A DNA stretch of 46,811 nt from Pectinatus frisingensis (GTDB lineage: Bacteria > Bacillota > Negativicutes > Selenomonadales > Selenomonadaceae). The translations under genes and the position numbers were made by a program. Below the pieces are notes generated by a model, which was not told the DNA's origin, searched no databases, and was given only the letters and a program-made list of their open reading frames with translations. The stretch spans positions 1 to 46,811 of the forward strand of contig NZ_WIQU01000002.1 in assembly GCF_015732285.1 (NCBI RefSeq), read 5' to 3'. Shown in pieces: positions 26,723-34,970 of this stretch. Every line of letters starts with the position of its first letter. The stretch's first letter is position 1.

Positions 26723-27868
26723 TCATTTTTTTAATTTGTGGTATTTTTTTAAAATATTTTTTCCTAATTTAGTATCAGCTTTTATAGTGGTGTATTTAAA
26801 TAAAGCATCAGCAACACCATTATTCTTAATGCCCGCTTGTAAAATTTGTGCTTCTGTATCTTCCTTATAATCAAAACATAATGCTGCCGCAATTGCAGTT
26901 GCATACCCATCGGCAATACAATTATCTTCAGATAATTGTATTGCCGGCGACACCAATCGATCATCTGCAGCCAATTTACGGATAGGAGCCCGCCCAACTC
27001 TGATAACATCATCCGAAATATATTTACTCGAAAATCTATTTAAAACAGTCCTGGCGTATGTTTTATATTCTTCTAAATTAAATTTATATTTTCTATTCAA
27101 AAGAACACCAGCTTCATTTAATAATGTTTTAACCGTATTTTTAATAATATCATCTTCAAGTGCCTGATTTATACAATTTATTCCTTTTGCATATCCGAGA
27201 TAGGCAATTGTCGCATGAGCTGCATTTACTGCAAACAATTTCCGTTCAATATAGGCTTGCAAATTCTTCACGTAAGTTATTCCTTTAACAGGCGGTTTAA
27301 TTCCCACCACTGTCGTTTCATCAACATCCCATTCAAAGAATTCTTCTGTTTGTACCAATAACTTTTCATTATTTTTCTGTAATGGTACGATTCTATCAAC
27401 TGCCGCATCAGGAAATCCGGCATATTGTGGTAATACTAAACATTCTTTGTCCGATAAATACTTACAAACCAATCCTTTTAAAACCGAACTTCCCTTTTTC
27501 ATATTTTCACAAGCTATAATATTAATTGGGGGAGTTTGCGCGGCTATTCTTTTCGATAAACCAGCCGCGATAACAGGTGCAATATATTTTAAAATATTGG
27601 GACCTAATGCTGTGGTTATTATGTCGGCATGCAAAATTTTATCTATGACAGCAATCTTATCATTACTATTTTGTGCAGATATATTTTTTATGAATAGACG
27701 TTTGGGTGCGTCTCCTAATATTTCTATATAATACTGTTTTAATGAATTAATATCATCAATGACATGCTGATTAACATCAATAAAACATATTTCATATCCC
27801 GATGCGAACAACATTTGACCTATGAAACCCCGCCCAATGTTTCCAGCTCCGAAATGTACAGCTAACAT
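26723..27868 (-). CDS. mtlD: Mannitol-1-phosphate 5-dehydrogenase, MtlD (or related hexitol-phosphate dehydrogenase)
   Basis: A 381-residue polyol dehydrogenase of the long-chain mannitol family. The N-terminus AVHFGAGNIGRGFIGQMLF is the NAD-binding motif, followed by the typical NIIACENMKKGSSVLK, GIKPPVKGITYVKNLQ (family: substrate-binding region), KLFAVNAAHATIAYLGY with the catalytic-site Asn/His, and later RDPIRKL-like RVGRAPIRKLAADDR. Known reaction: mannitol 1-phosphate to fructose 6-phosphate with NAD. It is the last gene of the leftward PTS operon and starts 26 bases after the EIICB gene ends, with GGGGGA upstream of its ATG. Because the operon also encodes an epimerase and an isomerase, the true substrate may be another hexitol phosphate. 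Confidence 0.87.
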   Translation of the reverse strand: MLAVHFGAGNIGRGFIGQMLFASGYEICFIDVNQHVIDDINSLKQYYIEILGDAPKRLFIKNISAQNSNDKIAVIDKILHADIITTALGPNILKYIAPVIAAGLSKRIAAQTPPINIIACENMKKGSSVLKGLVCKYLSDKECLVLPQYAGFPDAAVDRIVPLQKNNEKLLVQTEEFFEWDVDETTVVGIKPPVKGITYVKNLQAYIERKLFAVNAAHATIAYLGYAKGINCINQALEDDIIKNTVKTLLNEAGVLLNRKYKFNLEEYKTYARTVLNRFSSKYISDDVIRVGRAPIRKLAADDRLVSPAIQLSEDNCIADGYATAIAAALCFDYKEDTEAQILQAGIKNNGVADALFKYTTIKADTKLGKNILKKYHKLKK

Positions 27869-27894
27869 AAAATTTCCCCCATCTAATTACAGAT

Positions 27895-29319
27895 TTATTT
27901 ATGCTGATTTTTAATTTTTTTAATAAGTTCATTCAGCTTAGGATCTGCCAAATAATTCTCAATAGCCACTATAGGTTTATCTTGTACAACTAATTTTGCC
28001 CGCTCAGCCAAATTTTTGTGCGTGACAATTACATCTGCATCCATGGGAATTTTTTCAATAGCAAAATGTTCCACATGAATATCTATACCAGCTTTCGACA
28101 ATTTCTTTTTCATCACACTGGCTCCCATGGCGCTGCTGCCCATTCCAGCATCACAAGCAAAAGCCACAAATTTTATTACTTTATTTATACTATTTTCAAC
28201 TTTACCATTATTATCTTCAGTAATATTAGAAAGAACAGCCTTTCCCTCACTTTTCATAGACTGACTTTGTAATATAGAAACGCTTAATTCATCATCATTA
28301 CCATTTTTAGACATTTTTAAAATAAAAGCAGTTATAATAAAACTCACCAGTGCGGCTACAAATACTCCGGCAATAACACCAAAGAAATGACCTTTAGGTG
28401 TCAATGCCAAATAAGCAAATATTGACCCAGGACTAGGTCCGGCAACAAGGCCTGCATCAAATAACTGAAATGTAAATATACCACATGCGGAGCCCGCAAT
28501 CATAGCAATAATAGTAATCGGTTTCATCAAAACAAAAGGAAAATACATTTCATGAATTCCACCCAAAAAATGTATAATAATAGCACCTGGCGCAGTACTT
28601 TTAGCATTACCTTTACCGAAAATAGAATAAGCCGTTAATAATCCCAATCCTGCACCTGGATTTGATGCCATCATGAAATATATTGATTTACCCGTATTCA
28701 ATGCATCCTGCATTCCTAGTGGATAATAAACGCCTTGATCTATGACATTATTTAAAAATAATACCTTTGCCGGTTCATTCACTAAAGCCAAAATAGGTAA
28801 TACTCCTGTATTTACAAGTGCTTTTATAGACATACTTAAAAAACTATTTGCTTCCTGAATTATCGGTCCTATAAGCGCATTTGCAAGCAAACACAATATA
28901 AATCCAATAATGCCTAAAGAAAAATTATTCACCAACATTTCAAAACCAGATGGTATATTATTTTCTATTTTCCTGTCAAATTTTTTTATTACAAATGCAC
29001 TTAACGGCCCCATCACCATAGCACCAAGAAACATTGGAATATTGGCTCCCACAATAAGTCCAATCGTGCCAATTGTACCTGCTATACCACCTCTCGTGCT
29101 ATAAATTAATTTGCCTCCTGCATATGCTAAAAGCAATGGTAATAATAAACTAACCATTGGACTTACCAACTTTGCAAAAGCTTCATTGGGAAGCCATCCC
29201 GTGGGTATAAACAATGCTGTAATAAATCCCCACGCTATAAATGCTCCCATATTTGGAATCACCATTGCTGTTAAAAATCCACCAAATGCCTGTAACCTGG
29301 CTCGTGCATCGACTGCCAT
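27895..29319 (-). CDS. mtlA: PTS mannitol-type EIICB transporter, MtlA
   Basis: A 474-residue protein: a membrane EIIC domain (about 1-340) and a fused EIIB domain. EIIC shows the mannitol family segments LQAFGGFLTAMVIPNMGAFI, NNVIDQGVYYPLG, SNPGAGLGLLTAY and GGIHEMYFPFVLMKP. EIIB has phosphorylation Cys389 in FACDAGMGSSAMGA. It has no EIIA domain; the phosphate comes from the separate EIIA gene 75 bases upstream. Role: uptake and phosphorylation of a hexitol. The ATG is preceded by GAGG. Sequence matches mannitol transporters well, but the accessory genes leave the substrate open. Confidence 0.9.
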   Translation of the reverse strand: MAVDARARLQAFGGFLTAMVIPNMGAFIAWGFITALFIPTGWLPNEAFAKLVSPMVSLLLPLLLAYAGGKLIYSTRGGIAGTIGTIGLIVGANIPMFLGAMVMGPLSAFVIKKFDRKIENNIPSGFEMLVNNFSLGIIGFILCLLANALIGPIIQEANSFLSMSIKALVNTGVLPILALVNEPAKVLFLNNVIDQGVYYPLGMQDALNTGKSIYFMMASNPGAGLGLLTAYSIFGKGNAKSTAPGAIIIHFLGGIHEMYFPFVLMKPITIIAMIAGSACGIFTFQLFDAGLVAGPSPGSIFAYLALTPKGHFFGVIAGVFVAALVSFIITAFILKMSKNGNDDELSVSILQSQSMKSEGKAVLSNITEDNNGKVENSINKVIKFVAFACDAGMGSSAMGASVMKKKLSKAGIDIHVEHFAIEKIPMDADVIVTHKNLAERAKLVVQDKPIVAIENYLADPKLNELIKKIKNQHK

Positions 29320-29393
29320 TTACCTCATCCTTTCAATATTTAGCAATTAAATTAAAATTATGAATATTAGCTATAAAGTTATTAATGCTAACT

Positions 29394-29822
29394 TTACCTA
29401 AATTGTTCTTGTATAATTTCTATCGATGATGACAAACTTATATTTTTAACTTTCTTATCATCAATAAATATATCCGCAAGTTCTGACATAAGTTCTAAAT
29501 GATTTTTCTCTTCCTTTGCTGCCAAAACCATAATCACACTGACCAATTTTTCTTCTGGAAACATTACCGGCCGATTTAATTTTAAAAGCGATAACCCTGT
29601 TTTCAACACTCCTTTATCTTCGCGGGCATGAGCCAATGCAATTTGCGGCACAATTACCATATAAGAACCATTTTTATTTACATTATCAATCATTGCCTGA
29701 ACATATGATTCTTTAATAATCTTTTTATCCAGCAGCACTTGGCTGGCTAAAACTATACTCTCATCCCACGAGCCCGTTTTGTCTAAAATACTGATATTTC
29801 CAGCTAAATATTTTGCTATCAT
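29394..29822 (-). CDS. PTS EIIA protein, ascorbate/galactitol (UlaC-like) type
   Basis: A 142-residue PTS_EIIA_2 domain protein. The phosphorylated His65 lies in VPQIALAHAREDKGV, and the next segment GLSLLKLNRPVMF is typical of the UlaC/SgcA-like (ascorbate) EIIA group rather than of MtlF, where the site usually reads IPHG. It should pass phosphate from HPr to the EIIB domain of the neighbouring EIICB. The ATG has AAGG 8 bases upstream. It is the third gene of the operon, between the HxlB-like gene (25-base gap) and mtlA. Pairing an ascorbate-type EIIA with a mannitol-type EIICB is odd and is reported as a finding. Confidence 0.82.
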   Translation of the reverse strand: MIAKYLAGNISILDKTGSWDESIVLASQVLLDKKIIKESYVQAMIDNVNKNGSYMVIVPQIALAHAREDKGVLKTGLSLLKLNRPVMFPEEKLVSVIMVLAAKEEKNHLELMSELADIFIDDKKVKNISLSSSIEIIQEQFR

Positions 29823-29847
29823 TCATATCACCTTACATCCTTATGTT

Positions 29848-30405
29848 TCATTCCAAATTGGCATGATAATTCCACAATTTTTTTAACTCTATATGCCTTT
29901 CATCCATTATCATGACAGCAACAATATCACATAATAACAACAAACTCTGTTCAAATAAACTTGACATTGGCTGTCTAGATGCTATCTCATCTTTAAGATA
30001 AAGTTTTGTCTGCACCGGAATCCGAACCATTAAATCAGTAATAGGTGACAGGTTACTTTGCGGATTAGAGCCAATGTGGATTATTTTACCACCAAATCCC
30101 TTTGCTTTTTTGGCAATGGCAACAGGTACTACTGATTCACCACTGCCTGAACCTACTATTAAAATATCCTTATCAGTCATTGCCGGTTCTGTTATATCAC
30201 CTACCATGCATGCTTTAAATCCTAAATGAACCAGTCTTTTAGCAAAAGCCTCCAATTCAAGCTTTACTCTGCCCACACCAATGAGAAATACTTTGTCAGC
30301 CTGTAAAAGCATAGTAATGAATTCGTCAACTTCATGCTCGTTGACCTTTGATAATGCAGTAGTGCATTCTCCTATTACTAAATTCCGCGCCGCCTCATAG
30401 TTCAT
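29848..30405 (-). CDS. 6-phospho-3-hexuloisomerase-like SIS-domain protein (HxlB family)
   Basis: A 185-residue SIS-domain protein close in length and motifs to HxlB: FLIGVGRVKLELEAFAKRL, then ILIVGSGSGESVVPVAIAKK (phosphosugar loop), HIGSNPQSNLSPITD, SSLFEQSLLLLCDIV and the closing HANLE typical of the family. HxlB interconverts D-arabino-3-hexulose 6-phosphate and fructose 6-phosphate. I start at ATG 30405 with GGAGG 8 bases upstream; this overlaps the end of the epimerase gene by 11 bases. Its partner in the ribulose monophosphate pathway, 3-hexulose-6-phosphate synthase, belongs to the same fold as the upstream epimerase-like gene. In this PTS operon a sugar-phosphate isomerase role feeding fructose 6-phosphate is likely, formaldehyde fixation less so. 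Confidence 0.8.
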   Translation of the reverse strand: MNYEAARNLVIGECTTALSKVNEHEVDEFITMLLQADKVFLIGVGRVKLELEAFAKRLVHLGFKACMVGDITEPAMTDKDILIVGSGSGESVVPVAIAKKAKGFGGKIIHIGSNPQSNLSPITDLMVRIPVQTKLYLKDEIASRQPMSSLFEQSLLLLCDIVAVMIMDERHIELKKLWNYHANLE

Positions 30406-31111
30406 CACAATTTCCTCCAGTAAAATTAAAATGTTCATTAATAAGCTGTTTTATCTCTCTGTAATTTTCAACAAAAGTATTTTCCTTTCGAAAAACACTT
30501 TTGCTGCCAGCTACCAACACTTCAGCACCAGCATCTATCAAATCAGGGATAAGCTTCATGGATACTCGTCCATCAACAATTATTTTGGCATTTGAATGTC
30601 TTCTTTTAATAAATGACTTACAATCACGAATTTTTTCCAGTGCATAGGGAACCATTTCTTCCCCTTTCCCGTCAGCATAACCTGGATTTATCAGCATCAA
30701 TAAAATATAATCACAGTCTTTTATCACATAATCCAATATATTTATTGCCGTAGCGGGATTTAAAGCAATACCAGTTTTTATATCGGCCGTTTTTATAATC
30801 TGAAGCATTTTTTCTATATGCAAACTTGTTTCACAATGAAATATAATACTATCAGGTTTTATTTTTATCAGCTGTTTGATAAAAAATTCATTCATAGTAG
30901 ACATAATATGAATATTAAAATCCATATCCGTCTTATTATGCAATTGTTCTACTGTAGACAGACCAATAGGCATACTGGGACTAAAATGCGGATCAATTAT
31001 ATCTACATGCAATGATTGCATGCCGGCATTTTTCAAAAGGGCAACTTCTTTTTCCAAATTGCATAAATCCGCACATATAAGTGATGGTGATATAACAATG
31101 TCTTTTTCCAA
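30395..31111 (-). CDS. Ribulose-phosphate 3-epimerase-family protein (possibly allulose-6-phosphate epimerase)
   Basis: A 238-residue TIM-barrel protein of the RPE family. Metal ligands are conserved: H35 and D37 (LHVDIID), H68 (FNIHIM) and D180 (IIVDGR). The usual MDGxFVPN loop reads IDPHFSPSM, so it is not a standard housekeeping Rpe and may act on hexulose phosphates as AlsE does. The start is TTG, with AGGGAG 8 bases upstream. It is the first gene of the operon, close to the DeoR-controlled promoter, and overlaps the HxlB-like gene. The family is sure; choice between pentulose and hexulose phosphate is inference from context. Confidence 0.8.
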   Translation of the reverse strand: MEKDIVISPSLICADLCNLEKEVALLKNAGMQSLHVDIIDPHFSPSMPIGLSTVEQLHNKTDMDFNIHIMSTMNEFFIKQLIKIKPDSIIFHCETSLHIEKMLQIIKTADIKTGIALNPATAINILDYVIKDCDYILLMLINPGYADGKGEEMVPYALEKIRDCKSFIKRRHSNAKIIVDGRVSMKLIPDLIDAGAEVLVAGSKSVFRKENTFVENYREIKQLINEHFNFTGGNCDEL

Positions 31112-31124
31112 TTTTATTGCTCCC

Positions 31125-31172
31125 TATCGCAAATTTTAACAATAAAAATATTGTTAATAGTTGTTATCGCAA
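31125..31172. promoter_or_regulatory. Operator cluster for the hexitol operon
   Basis: A palindrome TAACAAT-N6-ATTGTTA (31137-31156) is flanked by two direct copies of TATCGCAA (31125-31132 and 31165-31172). All lie just downstream of the operon's -10 box. The adjacent divergent DeoR-family regulator is the likely binder. Confidence 0.55.
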
Positions 31173-31200
31173 TAATATCATTGTATTAATCGGTTGTCAA
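31172..31200 (-). promoter_or_regulatory. Promoter of the hexitol PTS operon
   Basis: Minus-strand TTGACA (31195-31200), 17-base spacer, TATTAT (31172-31177). Start of transcription is predicted near 31165, inside the operator cluster. Confidence 0.65.
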
Positions 31201-31304
31201 CAACTTTTTTATTGTAATTAATTGGAATAAGTCATCTTATAAGTGGTTAAAAATATGATTGTCTGGTATAATTTAAACAAAACGTTAAGTTGGGAGTGTA
31301 GTGT

Positions 31305-32072
31305 ATGAGTAAATTAATTGCTGCCGAAAGAAGAAATAAAATTGCAGAATTAATTGTTTCAAATGGCAGCATCAAAGTAGGTGAGTTATCCAACAATTTT
31401 TCCGTCTCAACAGAAACCATACGCAAGGACTTAATATATCTGGATAAAATTGGGGTCATCAAAAAAAGTCGTGGTGGAGCTTTATCTTCATTAGAAGTTA
31501 TGGAAAAACCACTTGAAACAAGAAGTGCAGAAAATTTTGATTTAAAAAATGCTATTGCCAATAGGGCTCTTTCGTTCATAAAAAACAATGCTGTCCTATT
31601 TATTGATGCAGGAAGTACCGCACTTTGCCTAGCAAAAATGCTTTACTTAAAAAAGGGCCTGACTATTATTACTACTTCAATCAGTGCGGCAAACATATTA
31701 GCTAACAGTAAAAATAAAATCTATATGAGCGGTGGAAAACTCAATAATACTACAATGGCTTTAGAAGGATTTGGTGCTACAGATTTTCTTGCTAAAATCA
31801 AAGTGGATATTGCTTTTTTAGGTTCCAGTGGATTTAAAGAACATCGTGGACCAGTGTCAATTGATTTTTCAGATGCTGATGTAAAAAAAACAATGATTGC
31901 TAATTCTAAGCTTACTATTGTTTTAGCCGACAGTAATAAATCACGCTCGACTGCACTAGTTGAATATGCATTGTGGAGTGATATTGATTATTTAATAACC
32001 GATATCGACATCAACCCTAAAACTGCTAATGAATTAAAAAAATTTACTAAACTAGTCATAACGGAAAAGTGA
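31305..32072 (+). CDS. DeoR-family transcriptional regulator
   Basis: A 255-residue regulator. Residues 1-57 form the DeoR winged helix (ERRNKIAELIVSNGSIKVGE, then VSTETIRKDL), and the rest is the DeoR C-terminal sensor domain with INDAGSTAL-like LFIDAGSTALCLA, YMSGGKL and VDIAFLGSSGF. Such proteins repress sugar operons and release DNA on binding a phosphorylated sugar. It is divergent from the hexitol operon, sharing a 193-base region with palindromes, and so probably controls it. The ATG has GGGAGTG upstream; a TATAAT at 31267-31272 is its likely -10. A bidirectional terminator follows. Confidence 0.88.
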   Translation: MSKLIAAERRNKIAELIVSNGSIKVGELSNNFSVSTETIRKDLIYLDKIGVIKKSRGGALSSLEVMEKPLETRSAENFDLKNAIANRALSFIKNNAVLFIDAGSTALCLAKMLYLKKGLTIITTSISAANILANSKNKIYMSGGKLNNTTMALEGFGATDFLAKIKVDIAFLGSSGFKEHRGPVSIDFSDADVKKTMIANSKLTIVLADSNKSRSTALVEYALWSDIDYLITDIDINPKTANELKKFTKLVITEK

Positions 32073-32126
32073 AATAATACTATAATTAACAATTTACAGC
32101 AAATCAAATATAATTTTTTATAAAAA

Positions 32127-32179
32127 ATAATGAGACCCCGAATTTCCCAACACATTCAAGAAATTCGGGGTCTCATTAT
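32127..32179. terminator. Bidirectional terminator between deoR-type gene and FtsA-like gene
   Basis: A perfect 20-bp inverted repeat (32127-32146 with 32160-32179) including a GC-rich core GAGACCCCG, with A-rich and T-rich flanks, in the convergent gap. Confidence 0.9.
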
Positions 32180-32231
32180 AATATTAACCATCTAAGAAAT
32201 AATATAAATTATATAATACTGTAATATTATT

Positions 32232-34469
32232 CTAATTCTTACCGTTTTCTGGCACCGTCTTTACATCAAACGGTTTCAATACCACTTTTATATTATCATT
32301 TTCATTAACTAGCGTAGTAAATTCAGCCGGAGCATTATTTCTTAATAATTCAAAGGAAACCTGACTGCCAGGTTTCGGCGGTGTGTAATCAGCAGCCAGC
32401 AGCACATCACCAATTATAGCTTGATGCTGTTTTCCCGCAGTGCAAGTTATTTCATCGCCATTATTAAGCAAATAATCTGAAGCAGCCGCATTATCATTAA
32501 CAGAAATCTGCCCATTGGAAGCCGTATGAACGACACACGGTTTATCATTAAAGAGTACCGTTATATCAGAAGAAACGCTCATATCATGTAAAATATTTTT
32601 CAAGGGAACTCGCTGCGGTTCCTTAAAATCTATTTCATCATTTTCCTGAACTTCATCAGATAAATATGCGGTTTGTCCATTTAATTGAATTTGCGGTGCA
32701 GATTCATATACTTTACTAATGCCATTAAGCGTATAATTATAAACAGCATTACTTATATCATAACCAGTATTTTCCAATGCATCTGCAATAGTAACATGTT
32801 CACAATAAGTTATTTCGTCCTTATCCTTAAGGGACACAGCTGTATCTGTACATAATTGTCCGTTTAATAAATAGCGCGGCTGTACGACTGTTAATTCACC
32901 ATTTATATACACATTTACCGATTTCCCCGCTTTAATCACATCACACAGATGCATCTGTGGCGGTGCACCATTTTCACCATGCTCTATTACAATATGCGCC
33001 TTAGCTTCCACCTTGTCACTCAATGAGGCTGGTTGTCCATTAAGTTTCAGTTTGGCCAATGTTCCCATTGTTCCGCTAATCATTTTTTGTTTACCGTTTA
33101 TATTGATCCCAATACCCAAACCCGGTTTACCATTATATTTATGTAAATTTATCCCTGCATTCAAAAGCACATCGGCAATGGTAAGTTCCTTAAAATTAAA
33201 CATATTATATTCTGCATCATTTACATACATTGCAATAAGATTGAGCGTTTGAATACAGGCCGTTTTTAATATTCCCAATGGAGTCACCGCATCCGGTGCT
33301 TTTAACGTATCAGGTATGTCCGTTATATCATCTACTTTATCCGGCATTCTGACCGCTACACGTGATACCGGCATGCTAAGCTTTTCAGCTACTTTCTCAG
33401 ACAAACGCGGTGTCAATGCTCCGCCTCCCACCAGCATTACAGCTTGTGGCGCTGCTGCGTTAAGTTCTAATATTTGATTGGCTATTGCTTGAGCAAGCTC
33501 GGTTACATTTTCCATCACACTATCGACTATTTCATCTCCAGACAGTGCATAATCCATTCCTAATATATCCGTAAATTTTACTTTGTTAACACCATCCATC
33601 GATAATTGTCTCTTTACTGCTTCCGCCACATTAAAATCCAATAAATATTGCTTTGATATTGCTTCTGTTATCTCATCGCCAGCCATCGGCACCATACCAT
33701 AAGCGACTACTGAACCATCCCTGGTTATAGCGACATCAGATGTTCCTGCACCTATATCAACAAGTACCAAATTTAAATGGCGCATCGTTGTAGGTATTAA
33801 AACACTTATTGCTGCAATTGGTTCTAATGTCAGGGCATGCATTTCTAACCCTGCCGCCTTTAAGGCTGACTGCATAGAATCTACAACCTGTCGCGGTAAA
33901 AACGTAGCTATTACATCAGCGACAGCTGTTTTACCACGCTGCCCCACCAAACTTTTTAATTTAACTCCATCAAGAGCATAAGATACTGTACTATATCCTA
34001 CACAATAATAAAGAGACATGTCTTCTGCCATATTTGACTCTGCCAATTTTTTCTGTGCCGCTTGCACTGCTATAAAATCAAGGTGCTTTTCTTGTTCGTC
34101 ATCTATAACACCATCAACTTCCAATTTTGCCTGAGCCGTCATCGTATATAATGCACGTCCCGCCGCTGCCACCGAGACTTTTTTCAGTGGCCCGACAGAT
34201 TCCTCAAGACCTTCCTTTACTGCACAAATCACTTGTGCTACCTGAGGAACATCATGTATCTGCCCATCGAGCATTGAACGAGTCTTATGCTCCTGCCGTT
34301 TTGTTGTAATAATTTTAAGATTATCCTCATTTTTTTCTGCCACAATGCCAATTACACTGCGTGTACCTATATCAAGGGCAAAGACAGTATTTTCATCATT
34401 TAGTTTTTTATTGTCCACTACATCTGTTTTTCTGTTAGACATATGCCATGCAGCCTTTTTCGTCCTCAT
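32232..34469 (-). CDS. FtsA-like actin-fold protein with C-terminal repeat region
   Basis: A 745-residue protein. Residues about 28-410 form an FtsA/PilM-type actin fold: phosphate-1 loop FALDIGTRSVIGIV, phosphate-2 VLVDIGAGTSDVAI, and the adenosine motif VMLVGGGALTPRL. Residues about 430-715 are a run of about four degenerate 75-90-residue repeats, each with a TIADVL-like helix, a VNGxx strand and an LNGQxAxLxD turn, suggesting beta-grasp or SLBB-like folds. True FtsA is about 420 residues with a C-terminal amphipathic helix, which is absent here. Role unknown to me; cell division or envelope assembly is inferred from the actin fold. The ATG overlaps the stop of a 13-codon ORF upstream. Monocistronic. 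Confidence 0.78.
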   Translation of the reverse strand: MRTKKAAWHMSNRKTDVVDNKKLNDENTVFALDIGTRSVIGIVAEKNEDNLKIITTKRQEHKTRSMLDGQIHDVPQVAQVICAVKEGLEESVGPLKKVSVAAAGRALYTMTAQAKLEVDGVIDDEQEKHLDFIAVQAAQKKLAESNMAEDMSLYYCVGYSTVSYALDGVKLKSLVGQRGKTAVADVIATFLPRQVVDSMQSALKAAGLEMHALTLEPIAAISVLIPTTMRHLNLVLVDIGAGTSDVAITRDGSVVAYGMVPMAGDEITEAISKQYLLDFNVAEAVKRQLSMDGVNKVKFTDILGMDYALSGDEIVDSVMENVTELAQAIANQILELNAAAPQAVMLVGGGALTPRLSEKVAEKLSMPVSRVAVRMPDKVDDITDIPDTLKAPDAVTPLGILKTACIQTLNLIAMYVNDAEYNMFNFKELTIADVLLNAGINLHKYNGKPGLGIGININGKQKMISGTMGTLAKLKLNGQPASLSDKVEAKAHIVIEHGENGAPPQMHLCDVIKAGKSVNVYINGELTVVQPRYLLNGQLCTDTAVSLKDKDEITYCEHVTIADALENTGYDISNAVYNYTLNGISKVYESAPQIQLNGQTAYLSDEVQENDEIDFKEPQRVPLKNILHDMSVSSDITVLFNDKPCVVHTASNGQISVNDNAAASDYLLNNGDEITCTAGKQHQAIIGDVLLAADYTPPKPGSQVSFELLRNNAPAEFTTLVNENDNIKVVLKPFDVKTVPENGKN

Positions 34470-34507
34470 ATTATAAACCGCATAATCGCGGATTTCACCT
34501 CTTTCAT
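34466..34507 (-). CDS. Possible 13-codon leader peptide of the FtsA-like gene
   Basis: ATG at 34507 has AGGA 6 bases upstream and opens a 13-codon frame (MKEVKSAIMRFII) whose TGA overlaps the FtsA-like ATG as ATGA. Such an arrangement would couple translation of the main gene, which itself lacks a strong site. Very short, so only a candidate. Confidence 0.3.
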   Translation of the reverse strand: MKEVKSAIMRFII

Positions 34508-34641
34508 AAAATTTCCTATAATCGCGCCAAGCTTATGTATTATTTTTACATATCAATGATATTATAGCATAACCCTATTGGAAAATATAATAGAGCATTT
34601 TGTGTTTTCTGATAATATTTTTCAAATAAAAACCACATACA

Positions 34642-34681
34642 TAAAAACAAAGCCATCCACCACAATCTGATGAATGGCCTT
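34642..34681 (-). terminator. Terminator after tRNA-Pro
   Basis: Minus-strand arms (34668-34681 and 34649-34662) form 14 pairs counting G-U, with a 5-base loop and a following TTTGTTTTT tract, 36 bases beyond the tRNA 3' end. Confidence 0.75.
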
Positions 34682-34716
34682 AAGCATATTGTTTACACAA
34701 ACTAATGTCAATATAA

Positions 34717-34793
34717 TGGTCGGAACGGCGGGATTTGAACCCACGACCCCTACCACCCCAAGGTAGTGCTCTACCAAACTGAGCCACGTCCCG
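34717..34793 (-). tRNA. tRNA-Pro (anticodon GGG)
   Basis: A full cloverleaf of 77 bases with the 3' CCA encoded. Acceptor CGGGACG pairs with CGTTCCG, the D stem is GCTC/GAGC, the anticodon stem CTACC/GGTAG encloses loop TTGGGGT with anticodon GGG (34757-34759), and the T arm is GTGGG-TTCAAAT-CCCGC. It reads CCC and CCU proline codons. It is a single tRNA gene with its own terminator. Confidence 0.95.
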
Positions 34794-34892
34794 AACAGAT
34801 GTATTATAAGTTTATTTTTCTCTCCTGTCAAGTCATCCCAACGATAAAATCCCATTTTATACACGATTACAGTTTCTCAGCAAGCTCAATTA

Positions 34893-34921
34893 TTGACTTT
34901 CCGACCTATTGTCTCTATAAT
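34893..34921 (+). promoter_or_regulatory. Promoter of pdxK-ridA
   Basis: TTGACT (34893-34898), 17-base spacer, TATAAT (34916-34921). The predicted start near 34928 fits the ATG at 34971 and rules out longer versions of the kinase. Confidence 0.75.
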
Positions 34922-34970
34922 TTTATTCAATCCCATATATATGGATAATAAACTAATGAGGATGATTTTC

